A stretch of 64,000 nucleotides of DNA, from contig NZ_JAJNCT010000009.1 of NCBI RefSeq assembly GCF_021026195.1, positions 62,001 to 126,000 of the forward strand, given 5' to 3'. Positions within the stretch are counted from its first letter, which is position 1. Every line of letters starts with the position of its first letter. Both the position numbers and the translations under genes were made by a program. This DNA is from Comamonas koreensis (GTDB lineage: Bacteria; Pseudomonadota; Gammaproteobacteria; Burkholderiales; Burkholderiaceae_C). Below the pieces are notes generated by a model that saw nothing but the letters and a program-made list of their open reading frames with translations, was not told the origin of the DNA and did no database searches. Below are positions 34,350-43,822 of the stretch, one piece after another.

Positions 34350-35158
34350 CGCCGCACGTCTCCGCTCAGATAGGGGCGGTCATAGGCCAGCGCGACGTAA
34401 CGGAAGAAGCTCTCCAGCGCGACGAACACGCAGTACAGAAAACCCGCACCCCCGCAGAGAATGCCGAAATGGAAAAAGTAAAGACGCACAAACATGGCAA
34501 TCGACGAGGCCAGGCCGCGCAGAATGCCGCCGCGCACCCCCTCTTCGGCGCGCTTGGCTGCGCCCAGCATCGCGTATTGGGTCAGCTTTTCCAGGCTGGT
34601 ATGCACGGTGCTGCGTGAGTGGTGCAGCAGCGGTGTGCGCATCAAATGGCGCGTCACATTGGCACGGCTCAGTTGCGCCTCTTCATGCACCACGCCGGTG
34701 TATTCCCGCAGCAAACCCCGCCAGAACAGCCTCTCCACCTTGGCGGTGGAACGCAGGTATTTCAGCTCCTTGCCGAAAGCGACCATGCGCCAGCGCACCA
34801 TCCAGATGGCCTCCTCGCCCGACTGGACGATGGCTTCCAGCTCCTCGCGGAACGCGGGAGAGATGGTCTCATCGGCATCGAGGAAGAACACATAGTCACC
34901 CTTGGCGTGGGCGAGCAAGCGGTTGCGCTGCAACGCGAAGCCCTGCCAGTCTTCGTAGCGAAACACCTGGGCACCAAGGCTACAGGCAATGGCGGTGGTA
35001 CGGTCCACACTGCCACTGTCCACCACCACAACCTGGTCGGCAAACGAGGCACTGCGCAAGCAGGCCTCGATATTGTCTTCTTCGTTGAGCGTGAGGATGC
35101 CAATGGTCAGCGTCAGCCTGCGCGAAGCTGCAGCGCCGCCCAATGGGGAATCAGTCAC
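34346..35158 (-). CDS. Glycosyltransferase family 2, WaaE/KdtX-like
   Basis: The GT2 fold begins TLTIGILTLNEEDNIEACLRS, with QVVVVDSGSVDRT and the metal-binding FFLDADET. The middle part (RSTAKVERLFWRG, REYTGVVHEEAQL) resembles WaaE/KdtX beta-glucosyltransferases of the lipopolysaccharide core. The C-terminus has a hydrophobic patch near FHFGILCGGAGFLYCVFV. It starts with a GTG directly after the zf-CHCC gene stop. Its coupling to the ligase gene supports a role in core or O-antigen assembly. Confidence 0.9.
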   Translation of the reverse strand: MTDSPLGGAAASRRLTLTIGILTLNEEDNIEACLRSASFADQVVVVDSGSVDRTTAIACSLGAQVFRYEDWQGFALQRNRLLAHAKGDYVFFLDADETISPAFREELEAIVQSGEEAIWMVRWRMVAFGKELKYLRSTAKVERLFWRGLLREYTGVVHEEAQLSRANVTRHLMRTPLLHHSRSTVHTSLEKLTQYAMLGAAKRAEEGVRGGILRGLASSIAMFVRLYFFHFGILCGGAGFLYCVFVALESFFRYVALAYDRPYLSGDVRR

Positions 35159-35365
35159 TCAATGGCCACCGTGGAAGGTTTCGCCCGCTTTGAGCCGGTA
35201 CACCGTGCCGCAATAGGGGCACTTGGCTTCACCGCTGTGGCCCACGTCCAAAAAGACGCGCGGGTGGCCGCTCCACAATTTCATGTCCGCCTTGGGATTG
35301 GGGCAAAACACGCCACCCTGGGCGTTCAGGTCTTTGGCCAGCAACTCAACAACTGCCTGGGTCAT
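35159..35365 (-). CDS. Zinc-finger (zf-CHCC) domain protein, 68 aa
   Basis: This tiny protein has the four zinc ligands of the NDUFS6-like CHCC finger: C21, H43, C49 and C52 (GVFCPNP, DVGHSGEAKCPYCGTVY). The ATG at 35365 has AGGA about 12 bases upstream. Members are widespread in betaproteobacteria beside waa genes; function is not settled. It is the first gene of the unit with the glycosyltransferase and the ligase. Confidence 0.9.
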   Translation of the reverse strand: MTQAVVELLAKDLNAQGGVFCPNPKADMKLWSGHPRVFLDVGHSGEAKCPYCGTVYRLKAGETFHGGH

Positions 35366-35609
35366 GGTTTTCAACTTTCCTGGACCGGCCTCGCACCCCT
35401 GTCGCGAACCGGCTATCGATGATTCTTTAAGCATGGGCAATGGTGGGGACCAGCCCCAATGGGCTCCCATGCTGGGCAGTGATTTTACGTGGACGGCGCC
35501 CGACTTGGCAGAAGATGCGCAGCGCGCGCGTAAGAATTGACCGCCAAACCCACCTAAAAGCCTTGCGCGAGGTGGCGGGCGGTCGCCGTTGTTACAAGTA
35601 GCCTGCCCT

Positions 35610-36041
35610 TCAGGACTGCGGGTGGGCGGGCCCATCCACGGCATCCGCCGCTTCGGTGGGGCGCTGCAGCGTCCACTTCTGAAGACGGCCATGCACAAAC
35701 TCGCAGGTCACGCTGGAGTCGGTGTTGTCGCGCCACACAAACACCTCGGGCTGTTCCAGAGCCTGGGATTGGCGCAGGCCCAGAGAGCGCGTCATCGCCA
35801 CCACATGCACCAGCGGCACATTGGCTTTGAGCTTGGCATTGAGCATCACCGCACTGGCGACATAGCCCAAAGGCCGCTCGGAGGCCCGCTTCATGATGGT
35901 CATCAGACGGGTGAAGTGCAGCATGAGCCACAGCACAATGCCACCGCTGACGGCGAGCACACCCATCCACTTGTAATTTTGGTAAGCAGCCCCCAGCAGC
36001 ACCAGCAAGCCAATGGGGATCAGTATGTTTCTCCAGTTCAT
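35610..36041 (-). CDS. Small membrane protein (143 aa), function unknown
   Basis: Two hydrophobic segments (ILIPIGLLVLLGAAY and MGVLAVSGGIVLWLMLHF) near the N-terminus are followed by a cytoplasmic tail of about 95 residues with LNAKLKANVPLVHVVAMTRSLG and CEFVHGRLQKWTLQRP. Related proteins occur in Comamonadaceae under uninformative names; I know of no function. The ATG at 36041 is preferred over a GTG five codons upstream. The gene is divergent from the MarC-family gene. Confidence 0.75.
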   Translation of the reverse strand: MNWRNILIPIGLLVLLGAAYQNYKWMGVLAVSGGIVLWLMLHFTRLMTIMKRASERPLGYVASAVMLNAKLKANVPLVHVVAMTRSLGLRQSQALEQPEVFVWRDNTDSSVTCEFVHGRLQKWTLQRPTEAADAVDGPAHPQS

Positions 36042-36215
36042 CGCGCTATTGTCCACTGCCTGCGGACTTGCCCTTGTCGCCAGGGGCCAATTGGCCGGAG
36101 CCTGGACAGTAACCTACACATACGCTGTAACGATATTGGCCGGTTGCCCACTGGTGCGACTTCGCTTAGAGTGGCACCATCGGGCCATAGATTAACTATC
36201 AAAAGGCATTTTCCA

Positions 36216-36908
36216 ATGAATTTTGACACTTATCTGAGCGCGTCCCACCAAAGCTTTTGGCTGCTGGTGGCTACCGTGGTGCCGGCGCTGAGCCCCATCG
36301 GGATCTCGGTCTTCTTTCTGGCACTGACCGAAGGTGCCAGCAAAGAGCTGCGGCGCAGCATGGCCACCCGTATCGCCCTTCAAACCAGCGCGCTGATGGT
36401 CTTTTTCATGCTTTTTGGCGCCATCATCCTGAACCTGTTTTCGCTGTCCATCGATACTGTGCGACTGGGCGGCGGCCTGTTGCTGGCGGTGATCGGATGG
36501 AACATGATCAATGCGAAACCCAATGAGGAGCTCCAAGAAAAGGCCACCCCGGCCCTATCGCCAGAATCCGCCCGTCTGCTCACCTTCTACCCGCTGACCT
36601 TTCCGCTGTCCTTTGGACCGGGCACGCTGGCTGCGACCATCACGGTCAGCGTGGCACTCCTGGACAGTGAGTCGGCCGCCGTCGTTGCCGCCAACCTGCT
36701 CGGCGCCGTCGTTGGCTGTCTGGTCGCGGGCAGCACGGTGCTCATCTGCTACCGCTATGCCGACCGGATACTCAAACCGCTGGGTAAGAGCGGCGTCATG
36801 ATCTTCCTGAACTTCTCGGCCTTCATCCTCATGTGCCTGGGCATCCAGGTGGCCTGGGGCGGGCTGCGCAACCTGCTCACCGAGGTGCTGCGCCGTGGCG
36901 TTGCCTGA
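36216..36908 (+). CDS. MarC-family membrane protein
   Basis: This is a six-helix inner membrane protein of the MarC/UPF0056 family: LVATVVPALSPIGISVFFLALTEG, ALMVFFMLFGAIILNLFSLSI, TVRLGGGLLLAVIGWNMI, FYPLTFPLSFGPGTLAATI. AAAGG lies eight bases before the ATG. E. coli MarC is not required for multiple antibiotic resistance, and the family's transport function is unsettled. It stands alone. Confidence 0.92.
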   Translation: MNFDTYLSASHQSFWLLVATVVPALSPIGISVFFLALTEGASKELRRSMATRIALQTSALMVFFMLFGAIILNLFSLSIDTVRLGGGLLLAVIGWNMINAKPNEELQEKATPALSPESARLLTFYPLTFPLSFGPGTLAATITVSVALLDSESAAVVAANLLGAVVGCLVAGSTVLICYRYADRILKPLGKSGVMIFLNFSAFILMCLGIQVAWGGLRNLLTEVLRRGVA

Positions 36909-37077
36909 TGCCTACGAACACTTGCACAGATACCGGATCCCTTCACACAACAGCGCTTTAATTTTGATAGCATTTGAGCTTGCCCGGTATCCAGCCCTGG
37001 CCGTCAGCCCCTGAGCCCAACGCCCTGCCGTGCCTGCGAGCGAGCCCGCTGGCATGCAGCGCGCGAACCCCAACACC

Positions 37078-38559
37078 ATGACCCATTGCACATCTTCCCC
37101 TTTGTGGCGCAACGGCCTGGCGCTTGCGCTGGCCGCCCTGCTGGCAGCGCCCGCCATGGCCCAGGCGCCGTTGGTACAGACGGCCAACCCGCTGGCAGCG
37201 GAGGCCGCCGTGCCCGCGTCCACAGCGCCATCCCTGTCACCCTCAGCGCCAACAGCACCCGGTACGCCTGCCGCCGCCAGCCAACCCGCAGCGGCGGCCG
37301 AAGCCCCACCTCCCTCCCCCGACGCGCAGCAAGCTTATATGGCCGCCCGCGACAAGCTGGTGCAGATCCGCACCTTGCGCCGCCAGACCAATACCCAAAG
37401 CAGCACCGGCTCGGGCTTTTTTGTCTCTGAAGACGGCCTGCTGATCACCAACTACCATGTGATCAGCCAGCTGGCGCTGGAGCCCGAACGCCACCGTGCG
37501 GTGCTGGTATCGGTCAGCGGCCAGGAGGCGCCCGTGCAGTTGCTCGCCATCGATGTGCTGCATGACCTGGCACTGCTGCGTGTGGCCCCCGCCAAGGAAG
37601 GCGCAGAGGTCAGCCCTGAGCAGCACTACAGCGCACTGCCACTGCGCCCCAGCAGCCGGCCACTGAGCGGCGGCGAACGCATCTTCTCGCTGGGCAACCC
37701 GCTGGATGTGGGCTTTGCGATCACCGAGGGCACCTACAACGGCCTGGTACAGCGCAGCTTCTACCCGCGCATCTTCTTTGGCGGCACCTTGAACCCGGGC
37801 ATGAGCGGTGGCCCGGCCATCGACACCCAGGGCCGCGTGGTCGGCGTCAATGTGGCCAAGCAGCTGGGCGCCGAGCAGCTGAGCTTTCTGGTGCCGGTGG
37901 AGTTTGTCGAGCAGCTGCTCGCCCATGGCCGCGAGGCCGCCCCGTTCAAGGGCGCCATGCATGCCGAGGTCACGCGCCAGCTGATGGCCCACCAGAAGGA
38001 CCTGGTCGACCGGGTGCTGAGCGGCAGCAGCCGCAGCGAGCGCTACGGCCCCTACCGCGTGCCGGTGCCATCCGAAACCCTGGCGCGCTGCTGGGGCGAT
38101 GGCCGTGAGCGGCGCAGCGAATCGCTGTTTGATTTTGAGCGCAGCCAGTGCCGCATCGACAGCGAAGTCTTCACCGGCGACGGCGATGTCGGCGGCCTGG
38201 GCATGCGCTACGAAGCCTATGACGCGCCCCGCCTGAGCCCCTGGCAGTTTGCCCATACCTATGGCAGCAGTTTTGCTAATGAGCCCATGCGCAAGCGCGG
38301 TAACCGCGTTCGCACCGGCTATGAATGCCGCGAAGATTTTGTCGCCGGCGACGCCAAGCTGCCGCTACGCGCCGTCGTCTGCATGGCCGCCTACCGCAAG
38401 TTCAGTGGCCTGTATGACCTGACCGTGCTGGCCGTCTCGGTGGACCAGCCGCGCCAAGGCGTGCTTGGCCGCCTCAACGTCAGTGCCGTGAGTTTTGACA
38501 ATGCCCAGCGCCTGGCCCGCCAGTACCTGCAAGGCTTCTCCAGCGAGGCCGCCCAATGA
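37078..38559 (+). CDS. Secreted trypsin-like (S1C-type) serine protease
   Basis: A signal peptide (about 25 residues, ending PAMAQ) precedes an alanine/proline-rich linker of about 60 residues, then a chymotrypsin-fold protease. The triad is visible: His in LLITNYHVIS, Asp in LHDLALLRV, Ser in NPGMSGGPAID. No PDZ domain follows; instead there is a C-terminal region of about 200 residues with four to six cysteines (LARCWGDG, SQCRIDSEV, YECREDFV, AVVCMAA). The start is either 37054 or 37078. It overlaps the FHA protein gene by four bases, so the two probably work together. Confidence 0.88.
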   Translation: MTHCTSSPLWRNGLALALAALLAAPAMAQAPLVQTANPLAAEAAVPASTAPSLSPSAPTAPGTPAAASQPAAAAEAPPPSPDAQQAYMAARDKLVQIRTLRRQTNTQSSTGSGFFVSEDGLLITNYHVISQLALEPERHRAVLVSVSGQEAPVQLLAIDVLHDLALLRVAPAKEGAEVSPEQHYSALPLRPSSRPLSGGERIFSLGNPLDVGFAITEGTYNGLVQRSFYPRIFFGGTLNPGMSGGPAIDTQGRVVGVNVAKQLGAEQLSFLVPVEFVEQLLAHGREAAPFKGAMHAEVTRQLMAHQKDLVDRVLSGSSRSERYGPYRVPVPSETLARCWGDGRERRSESLFDFERSQCRIDSEVFTGDGDVGGLGMRYEAYDAPRLSPWQFAHTYGSSFANEPMRKRGNRVRTGYECREDFVAGDAKLPLRAVVCMAAYRKFSGLYDLTVLAVSVDQPRQGVLGRLNVSAVSFDNAQRLARQYLQGFSSEAAQ

Positions 38560-39650
38560 GCCAGCACGAATACCCTGAATTGACCGACATCGCCCCCGAA
38601 CACGAAGACGCCAGCGTCCAGCCATCCACCTCTGCGCAAGAGCCCGAGGGCGCGGTGCTGGAGCTGGTCGAGCGCGGCCACCGCCTGGCCATGGCCCTGC
38701 CGGTGTATGCCTGGCCCTGCACCATCGGCCGCGCCGCCACCAATGACCTGGTGCTGACCGACCCCAGCATTGGCCCCAGCCATGTGCGCCTGCACCAACC
38801 CAATGCGGGCCACCCTAATGTGGGCCAATACGAGGTCGAGGTGCTGGACAGCACCAATGGCGTCTGGCACGGTCGGCGCCACTACAGCGCCGGCGAGCGC
38901 TTTGTCTGGCAGCCCGGCCAGCGCCTGACCCTGGGCCGAGGCGTGCAGCTGAACCTGCGCAGCACCGCCCAGCCCTTGCCCGCCACCCAGCGCTGGCGCC
39001 CGTTCTCGCGCGCCCAAGGCCTGCTGACGGCCATGGCCCTGGTGCTGCTGGTGCTGCTGTCGGCCTGGACCACCTGGCTGGGCGCCACCGAAACCGGTGC
39101 CCTCGCCCGCCAGCTGCCTGCCATCCTGCTGTGGATGCTGGGCGGCCTGCTGGTCTGGACCCTGGGCTGGTCGATGATGGGCAAGCTGTTCACCGGGGTG
39201 ACCGGCTTCTGGCGCCATGTCTGCATTGCCTCGGTCGGCATGGTCGCCATGGCCGTGCTCGATGTGCTGCTGTCGGTGACGGGCTTTGCCATGTCCTGGC
39301 CCATGCTCAGCCGCTTTGCCAGCCTGGCGTCCTTCACCTTGCTGGCCGTGGTCATCTGGTTCCACCTGCGCGCCGCCACCTTGGTGTCGGCCCGTACCCT
39401 GGCCCTGGCCGTTGGCGGCCTGCTGGTGCTGGGCATCGGCGCCAAGCTGGGCCTGCAGTGGCAGACGCAAAAGCGCCTGGGCGACAACCTCTACATGTCC
39501 ACCATGCTGCCGCCGGAATGGCGCTTGGCCCCTACCACCTCGGTGGACCAGTTCATGCAAGGCACTGACAGCATGCGCGAGCAGCTGCAAAACCGCAGCC
39601 AGCTGGAAAAGGACGACGACGAGGAAGGCGACGACAGCGGTCTCGATTGA
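38556..39650 (+). CDS. FHA-domain membrane protein (364 aa)
   Basis: Residues 45-125 form a forkhead-associated domain, which binds phosphothreonine: PCTIGRAATNDLVLTDPSIGPSHVRLH, then DSTNGVWHGRR and the turn GQRLTLGRGVQLNL. Five to six membrane helices follow (residues about 155-310), and the C-terminus is acidic (KDDDEEGDDSGLD). No kinase or phosphatase gene is nearby. It overlaps the protease gene by four bases, suggesting that a phosphothreonine signal in the cytoplasm is linked to a periplasmic protease. Confidence 0.88.
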   Translation: MSQHEYPELTDIAPEHEDASVQPSTSAQEPEGAVLELVERGHRLAMALPVYAWPCTIGRAATNDLVLTDPSIGPSHVRLHQPNAGHPNVGQYEVEVLDSTNGVWHGRRHYSAGERFVWQPGQRLTLGRGVQLNLRSTAQPLPATQRWRPFSRAQGLLTAMALVLLVLLSAWTTWLGATETGALARQLPAILLWMLGGLLVWTLGWSMMGKLFTGVTGFWRHVCIASVGMVAMAVLDVLLSVTGFAMSWPMLSRFASLASFTLLAVVIWFHLRAATLVSARTLALAVGGLLVLGIGAKLGLQWQTQKRLGDNLYMSTMLPPEWRLAPTTSVDQFMQGTDSMREQLQNRSQLEKDDDEEGDDSGLD

Positions 39651-39747
39651 GCAGCGATGCGGCGGGGCAAGCCGCAGCCTCGTGACTGACAAACCGGCGG
39701 CGGCCCGCTAGCATCGAGGGACTCGACCTGATTCCCGAAGGACCAAG

Positions 39748-40752
39748 ATGCAGTACCGCCAGCTGGGCGCCAGCCCTCTCCAAGTCTCCGCCCTCTGCCT
39801 GGGCACGATGATGTTCGCCGACCAGACCGATGCCCAGGAGGCGGCGGCCATCGTCGCCGATGCGCGCGCCCAGGGCGTCAACTTCATCGACACCGCCGAC
39901 ATCTACAGCAAGGGCGAGTCCGAGCGCATGGTCGGCCAGCTGCTGCAGGGCCAGCGCGATGACTGGGTGCTGGCCACCAAGCTCGGCAACCCGATGGGCA
40001 GCCAGCCTAACCAAGGCTACTACTCACGCGCCTGGATGCTGCGCGAGGTCGAGGCCAGCCTGCGCCGCCTGCAGACCGACCGCATCGACATTCTCTACCT
40101 GCACCGCGATCGCGCCGGCCTGCAGCTGCACGAGCCGCTATATGCGCTCAAGCACCTGATCGACAGCGGCAAGATTCTGTACTGGGGCCTGTCCAACTTT
40201 CGCGGCTGGCGCATCGTCGAAGCGGTCTACACCGCCCGCGAGATCGGCCTGCCGCCGCCCGTCGTCTGCCAGCCCTATTACAACCTGCTCAACCGCATGC
40301 CCGAGACCGACATCCTGCCCGCCTGCGCGCAGTTCGGCATCGGCGTCGTGCCCTTCAGCCCGATTGCGCGGGGCGTGCTCAGCGGCAAGTACCAGCCCGG
40401 CATGGAGCCGCCCAAGGACAGCCGCGCCGGCCGCCAGGATGCCCGCATCCTGCAGACCGAGTTCCGCCCCGAATCCCTCGTGATCGCCCAGCAGGTGCAG
40501 CAGCACGCCGAGCGCCAAGGCATCAGCGCTGCCCAATTTGCCACCGCCTGGGTGCTGGCCCATAACGCCATCAGCTCGGTCATCGCCGGTCCGCGTACCT
40601 TGAAGCAATGGCAGGACTACCAGCCGGCGCTGAACTACCAGATCACCGTGGAAGACGAGCGCCTGGTCAACGGCCTGGTCAGCCCCGGCCACCCGTCGAC
40701 GCCGGGGTACAACGACCCGGCGCATCTGTGGCCGCAGGGACGGCTGGTTTAA
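39748..40752 (+). CDS. Aldo/keto reductase
   Basis: This NADPH-dependent reductase with TIM-barrel fold contains the catalytic tetrad regions FIDTADIYSKGESE (Asp and Tyr), VLATKLGNP (Lys) and DILYLHRDR (His), with the cofactor site near the C-terminus (SSVIAGPRTLKQW). It resembles YajO/Tas-type members. The stop lies six bases before the convergent radA stop. Substrate unknown. Confidence 0.93.
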   Translation: MQYRQLGASPLQVSALCLGTMMFADQTDAQEAAAIVADARAQGVNFIDTADIYSKGESERMVGQLLQGQRDDWVLATKLGNPMGSQPNQGYYSRAWMLREVEASLRRLQTDRIDILYLHRDRAGLQLHEPLYALKHLIDSGKILYWGLSNFRGWRIVEAVYTAREIGLPPPVVCQPYYNLLNRMPETDILPACAQFGIGVVPFSPIARGVLSGKYQPGMEPPKDSRAGRQDARILQTEFRPESLVIAQQVQQHAERQGISAAQFATAWVLAHNAISSVIAGPRTLKQWQDYQPALNYQITVEDERLVNGLVSPGHPSTPGYNDPAHLWPQGRLV

Positions 40753-40758
40753 GCCAGC

Positions 40759-42144
40759 TCAGTCCAATCCACGCACCAGCGATATCGCCTCATCCACCCG
40801 GTCCACCGCGTGGATGGTGATGCCCTCGATCGGCTTCTTGGGCGCATTGGCCTTGGGCACGACGGCAACGGTAAAGCCCAGCTTGGCGGCTTCCTTGAGG
40901 CGCTCCTGCCCGCGCGGGGCAGGGCGCACTTCACCGGCCAGGCCCACTTCGCCAAAGGTGATAAAGCCCTTGGGCAGGGCCTTGCCGCGCAGGCTGCTGG
41001 TGATGGACAGCATGACGGCCAGGTCAGCCGCAGGCTCGCCAATGCGCACGCCGCCGACGGCGTTGACGAAGACGTCCTGGTCCGCGCAGGCCACGCCGGC
41101 ATGGCGGTTGAGCACGGCCAGCAGCATGGCCAGGCGGTCGCGGTCCAGTCCCACCGACAGGCGGCGCGGGCTGGGGCCGCCGCTGTCGACCAGCGCCTGG
41201 ATCTCGACCAGCAGCGGGCGGGAGCCTTCCAAGGTCACCAGCACGCAGCTGCCGGGCACCGGCTCGCTGTGCTGGCTCAAAAAGATGGCGCTGGGGTTGC
41301 TCACCCCCTTGAGGCCTTTTTCGGTCATCGCGAACACGCCGATTTCGTTGACGGCGCCAAAGCGGTTCTTGATGGCCCGCACCAGGCGGAAGCTGCTGTG
41401 CGTGTCGCCTTCAAAGTAGAGAACGGTATCGACCATGTGCTCCAACACGCGCGGACCGGCCAGCGCGCCTTCCTTGGTCACATGGCCCACCAGCACCACT
41501 GCAATGCCGGTGCTCTTGGCCATGCGGGTCAGGTGCGCCGCGCATTCGCGCACCTGGGCCACCGAGCCGGGGGCAGAGCTGAGCTGGTCCGAGTACATGG
41601 TCTGGATCGAGTCGATGATGACGATGGCCGGCTGCGTGCTCTCACAGGTGGCCAGGATCTTCTCCAGCTGGATCTCGCTCAGCACATCGACCTGGCTGTT
41701 GTCCAGCCCCAGCCGGCGCGAGCGCAGCGCCACCTGGGCACCACTCTCTTCACCGGTCACATAGAGCGCTGGCAGCCCCTGGCGCTGCAGTGCATCCACC
41801 GCCTGCAGCAGCAAGGTGGATTTGCCGATGCCCGGATCGCCACCAATCAGCACCACACCGCCTTCGACAATGCCGCCGCCCAGCACCCGGTCCAGCTCGG
41901 CAATGCCACTGGGGGTGCGCGCCACTTCAGTGGCCTCAATGGCGGCGAGGGGCGTGACGGCCTGGGCCTGGCCGGCATAGCCGGTGCGGCCGGTCTGGCT
42001 CAGGCGGTTCTTGCCGCCCCCCGCCGATTCGGTGGCGCTCTCCACCAAGGTGTTCCAGGCATTGCAGGAGGGGCACTTGCCCAACCAGCGCGGGCTGGTG
42101 CCACCGCATTCGCTGCAGATGTAAACGGATTTCTCTTTGGCCAT
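40759..42144 (-). CDS. radA: DNA repair protein RadA
   Basis: RadA (Sms) is a RecA-like helicase in recombination intermediates. It has the N-terminal four-cysteine zinc finger (CSECGGTSPRWLGKCPSC), Walker A GGDPGIGKST, Walker B AIVIIDSIQTMYS, the RadA-specific motif AIKNRFGAVNEIGVF, and a C-terminal Lon-protease-like domain. The ATG at 42144 gives the conserved MAKEKSVYICSEC start. In several Burkholderiales, as I recall them, radA follows alr; here 15.5 kb separates them. Confidence 0.97.
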   Translation of the reverse strand: MAKEKSVYICSECGGTSPRWLGKCPSCNAWNTLVESATESAGGGKNRLSQTGRTGYAGQAQAVTPLAAIEATEVARTPSGIAELDRVLGGGIVEGGVVLIGGDPGIGKSTLLLQAVDALQRQGLPALYVTGEESGAQVALRSRRLGLDNSQVDVLSEIQLEKILATCESTQPAIVIIDSIQTMYSDQLSSAPGSVAQVRECAAHLTRMAKSTGIAVVLVGHVTKEGALAGPRVLEHMVDTVLYFEGDTHSSFRLVRAIKNRFGAVNEIGVFAMTEKGLKGVSNPSAIFLSQHSEPVPGSCVLVTLEGSRPLLVEIQALVDSGGPSPRRLSVGLDRDRLAMLLAVLNRHAGVACADQDVFVNAVGGVRIGEPAADLAVMLSITSSLRGKALPKGFITFGEVGLAGEVRPAPRGQERLKEAAKLGFTVAVVPKANAPKKPIEGITIHAVDRVDEAISLVRGLD

Positions 42145-42276
42145 GGCGTGGATGTTTCGGTACAGACACCCATGGTAACGGCGAGCGCAGCGCGGCGCCG
42201 GCAAATCGTTTAGCATCCCCAGGCGATACGGCAGACAGCCCGCAACCAACACCTAGCACCGCCCCCAAGGAGACCC

Positions 42277-42906
42277 ATGAGCCAAGACCTGACCCTGTAC
42301 TACGCCCCCGGCACCTGCGCCCAGGCCGTGCTGATTGCCTTGCACGAGGCGGGCGCCGCCTTCCAGGCCCAGCGTCTGAACATGGCCGAAGGCGCGCAGC
42401 GCACACCCGCCTACCTGGCCATCAATCCCAAGGGCCGCGTTCCCGCGCTGGTCACCCCGCAAGGCGTGCTGACCGAGACGGCCGCGCTGCTGCTGTATGT
42501 GGCACAAACCCACCCTGACAAGCAACTGGCGCCGCTGGGCGACCCGTTCCAACTCGCCCGTCTTCAGGAGTTCAACAGCTACCTAGCCTCGACCGTGCAC
42601 ATCAGCCATGCCCACCGCCCCCGCGCAGCACGCTGGGCCGATGACGAGGCGGCACAAAAGGCCATGCAGGCCAAGGTGCCGCACAACATGCGCGATGCCT
42701 TTGCGCTGATCGAGCAGCACTACCTGGGCGACAAGACCTGGGTGATGGGCGAGCAGTACACGGTGGCCGATGGCTACCTGTTCACGATGGCCGGCTGGCT
42801 CAAGAGCGACAGCGTCGATATCAACGAGTTCCCGCGCGTGGCCGCGCACTATGCCCGCGTGGCAGCACGGCCTGCGGTGCAGGCGGCGCTGGCACAGAGC
42901 GCTTAA
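42277..42906 (+). CDS. Glutathione S-transferase
   Basis: The N-terminal thioredoxin-like domain (LYYAPGTCAQAVLIALHEAG, INPKGRVPALVT, LTETAALLLYVAQTHPD) and the helical C-terminal domain (QYTVADGYLFTMAGWLK) identify a bacterial GstA-like enzyme with the PGTCA glutathione site, where a cysteine can form a mixed disulfide. It detoxifies electrophiles or reduces disulfides. Its stop overlaps that of the convergent binding protein gene. Confidence 0.92.
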   Translation: MSQDLTLYYAPGTCAQAVLIALHEAGAAFQAQRLNMAEGAQRTPAYLAINPKGRVPALVTPQGVLTETAALLLYVAQTHPDKQLAPLGDPFQLARLQEFNSYLASTVHISHAHRPRAARWADDEAAQKAMQAKVPHNMRDAFALIEQHYLGDKTWVMGEQYTVADGYLFTMAGWLKSDSVDINEFPRVAAHYARVAARPAVQAALAQSA

Positions 42907-43778
42907 GGCTGGTATTCGGCCGGATCGAGGTGCTCGACCGGCGGCGCAGGTGGCTGCGACACGCCCGCCACCGGCTCCCAGCCTGAGCCGCTCCAGTCAT
43001 GCATGGCCGCTTCGCGCTGGTAAAAGCGGGCCAGCAACTGGGCACCGGCGGTGCTGCAGGCCTGGCCGGCAATGCCGGCGCTGTACACCGCCTCATAGGC
43101 GAGCGGGTGCGGTATCTTGCCAACCACTTGCACTTCGGCAGAACGGGGCAGCTCGCTGCGCAGCAGCAGGCCCAGCTCCGCATCGCCCCTGGCCACCAGC
43201 TGCGCCACCTGGGGGCCAAACACCTTGATGCTCTTGGGCAGCACCTTGGCGTTCAGATCCAGTTCAGGAAACAGCTTTTGCTCGATAAAGTCGCTGCCAT
43301 CGGCCGAGGGGTAGGCGATACTGCGGGCGGCCTCCAGCATCTGCTTGGCATCTTCGGTGTCTTTGAGCACCGGCAGCGGGCGGCCGGCTTGCACGATGGC
43401 GATCAGCGGTGAGCGCACCACGTCATAAAGGCGACCCTGGCGTACCAGGCCATGCGCCTGCAACAGCTGCAATACGGGGCGCGGCGCCAGCACCAGATCG
43501 ACACAGCGTGCCTGCTGCAGGTACTGCATCAGCTCCTGCACCACCACATGCGGCGCGCCATAGCCGGGTTCGGCGCGGATCTGCGTGGGGATCATCAGCT
43601 GGCCGGCCAACGCCCGGTGCACGGGCACAAAGCCCTCGGTCATCAGCAGCTGCACCGGCAGGCTGGCATGGGCCAGGCTGGGTTCTGCATCGGGCTGCGG
43701 CGGCTCGGAGGCACAGCCCGCCAGCACCGCAGCGGCACAGCTGAGCAAGAAGGAGCGGCGAAGAGGCATCAGGCGCAT
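42903..43778 (-). CDS. Substrate-binding lipoprotein (ModA-like fold)
   Basis: The N-terminus RRSFLLSCAAAVLAGCAS is a lipoprotein signal with lipobox LAGC. The rest resembles a type 2 periplasmic binding protein, near the ModA/tungstate-type group, in segments such as CVDLVLAPRPVLQLLQ, PSADGSDFIEQK and VARGDAELGLLL. The extended tail (SQPPAPPVEHLDPAEYQP) is proline-rich. No permease or ATPase gene is nearby. ATG codons at 43778 and 43769 are both possible. The ligand is unknown. Confidence 0.8.
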   Translation of the reverse strand: MRLMPLRRSFLLSCAAAVLAGCASEPPQPDAEPSLAHASLPVQLLMTEGFVPVHRALAGQLMIPTQIRAEPGYGAPHVVVQELMQYLQQARCVDLVLAPRPVLQLLQAHGLVRQGRLYDVVRSPLIAIVQAGRPLPVLKDTEDAKQMLEAARSIAYPSADGSDFIEQKLFPELDLNAKVLPKSIKVFGPQVAQLVARGDAELGLLLRSELPRSAEVQVVGKIPHPLAYEAVYSAGIAGQACSTAGAQLLARFYQREAAMHDWSGSGWEPVAGVSQPPAPPVEHLDPAEYQP

Positions 43779-43822
43779 GCCGGCATTATCAGACAGCCGC
43801 GCCAACCCTCACCACCAGCCCC

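Noticed and set aside
35366..35609. Possible gene in the spacer between the zf-CHCC gene and the small membrane protein
   Set aside because: The frames there lack start signals and composition of real genes; I see nothing supported in this stretch.
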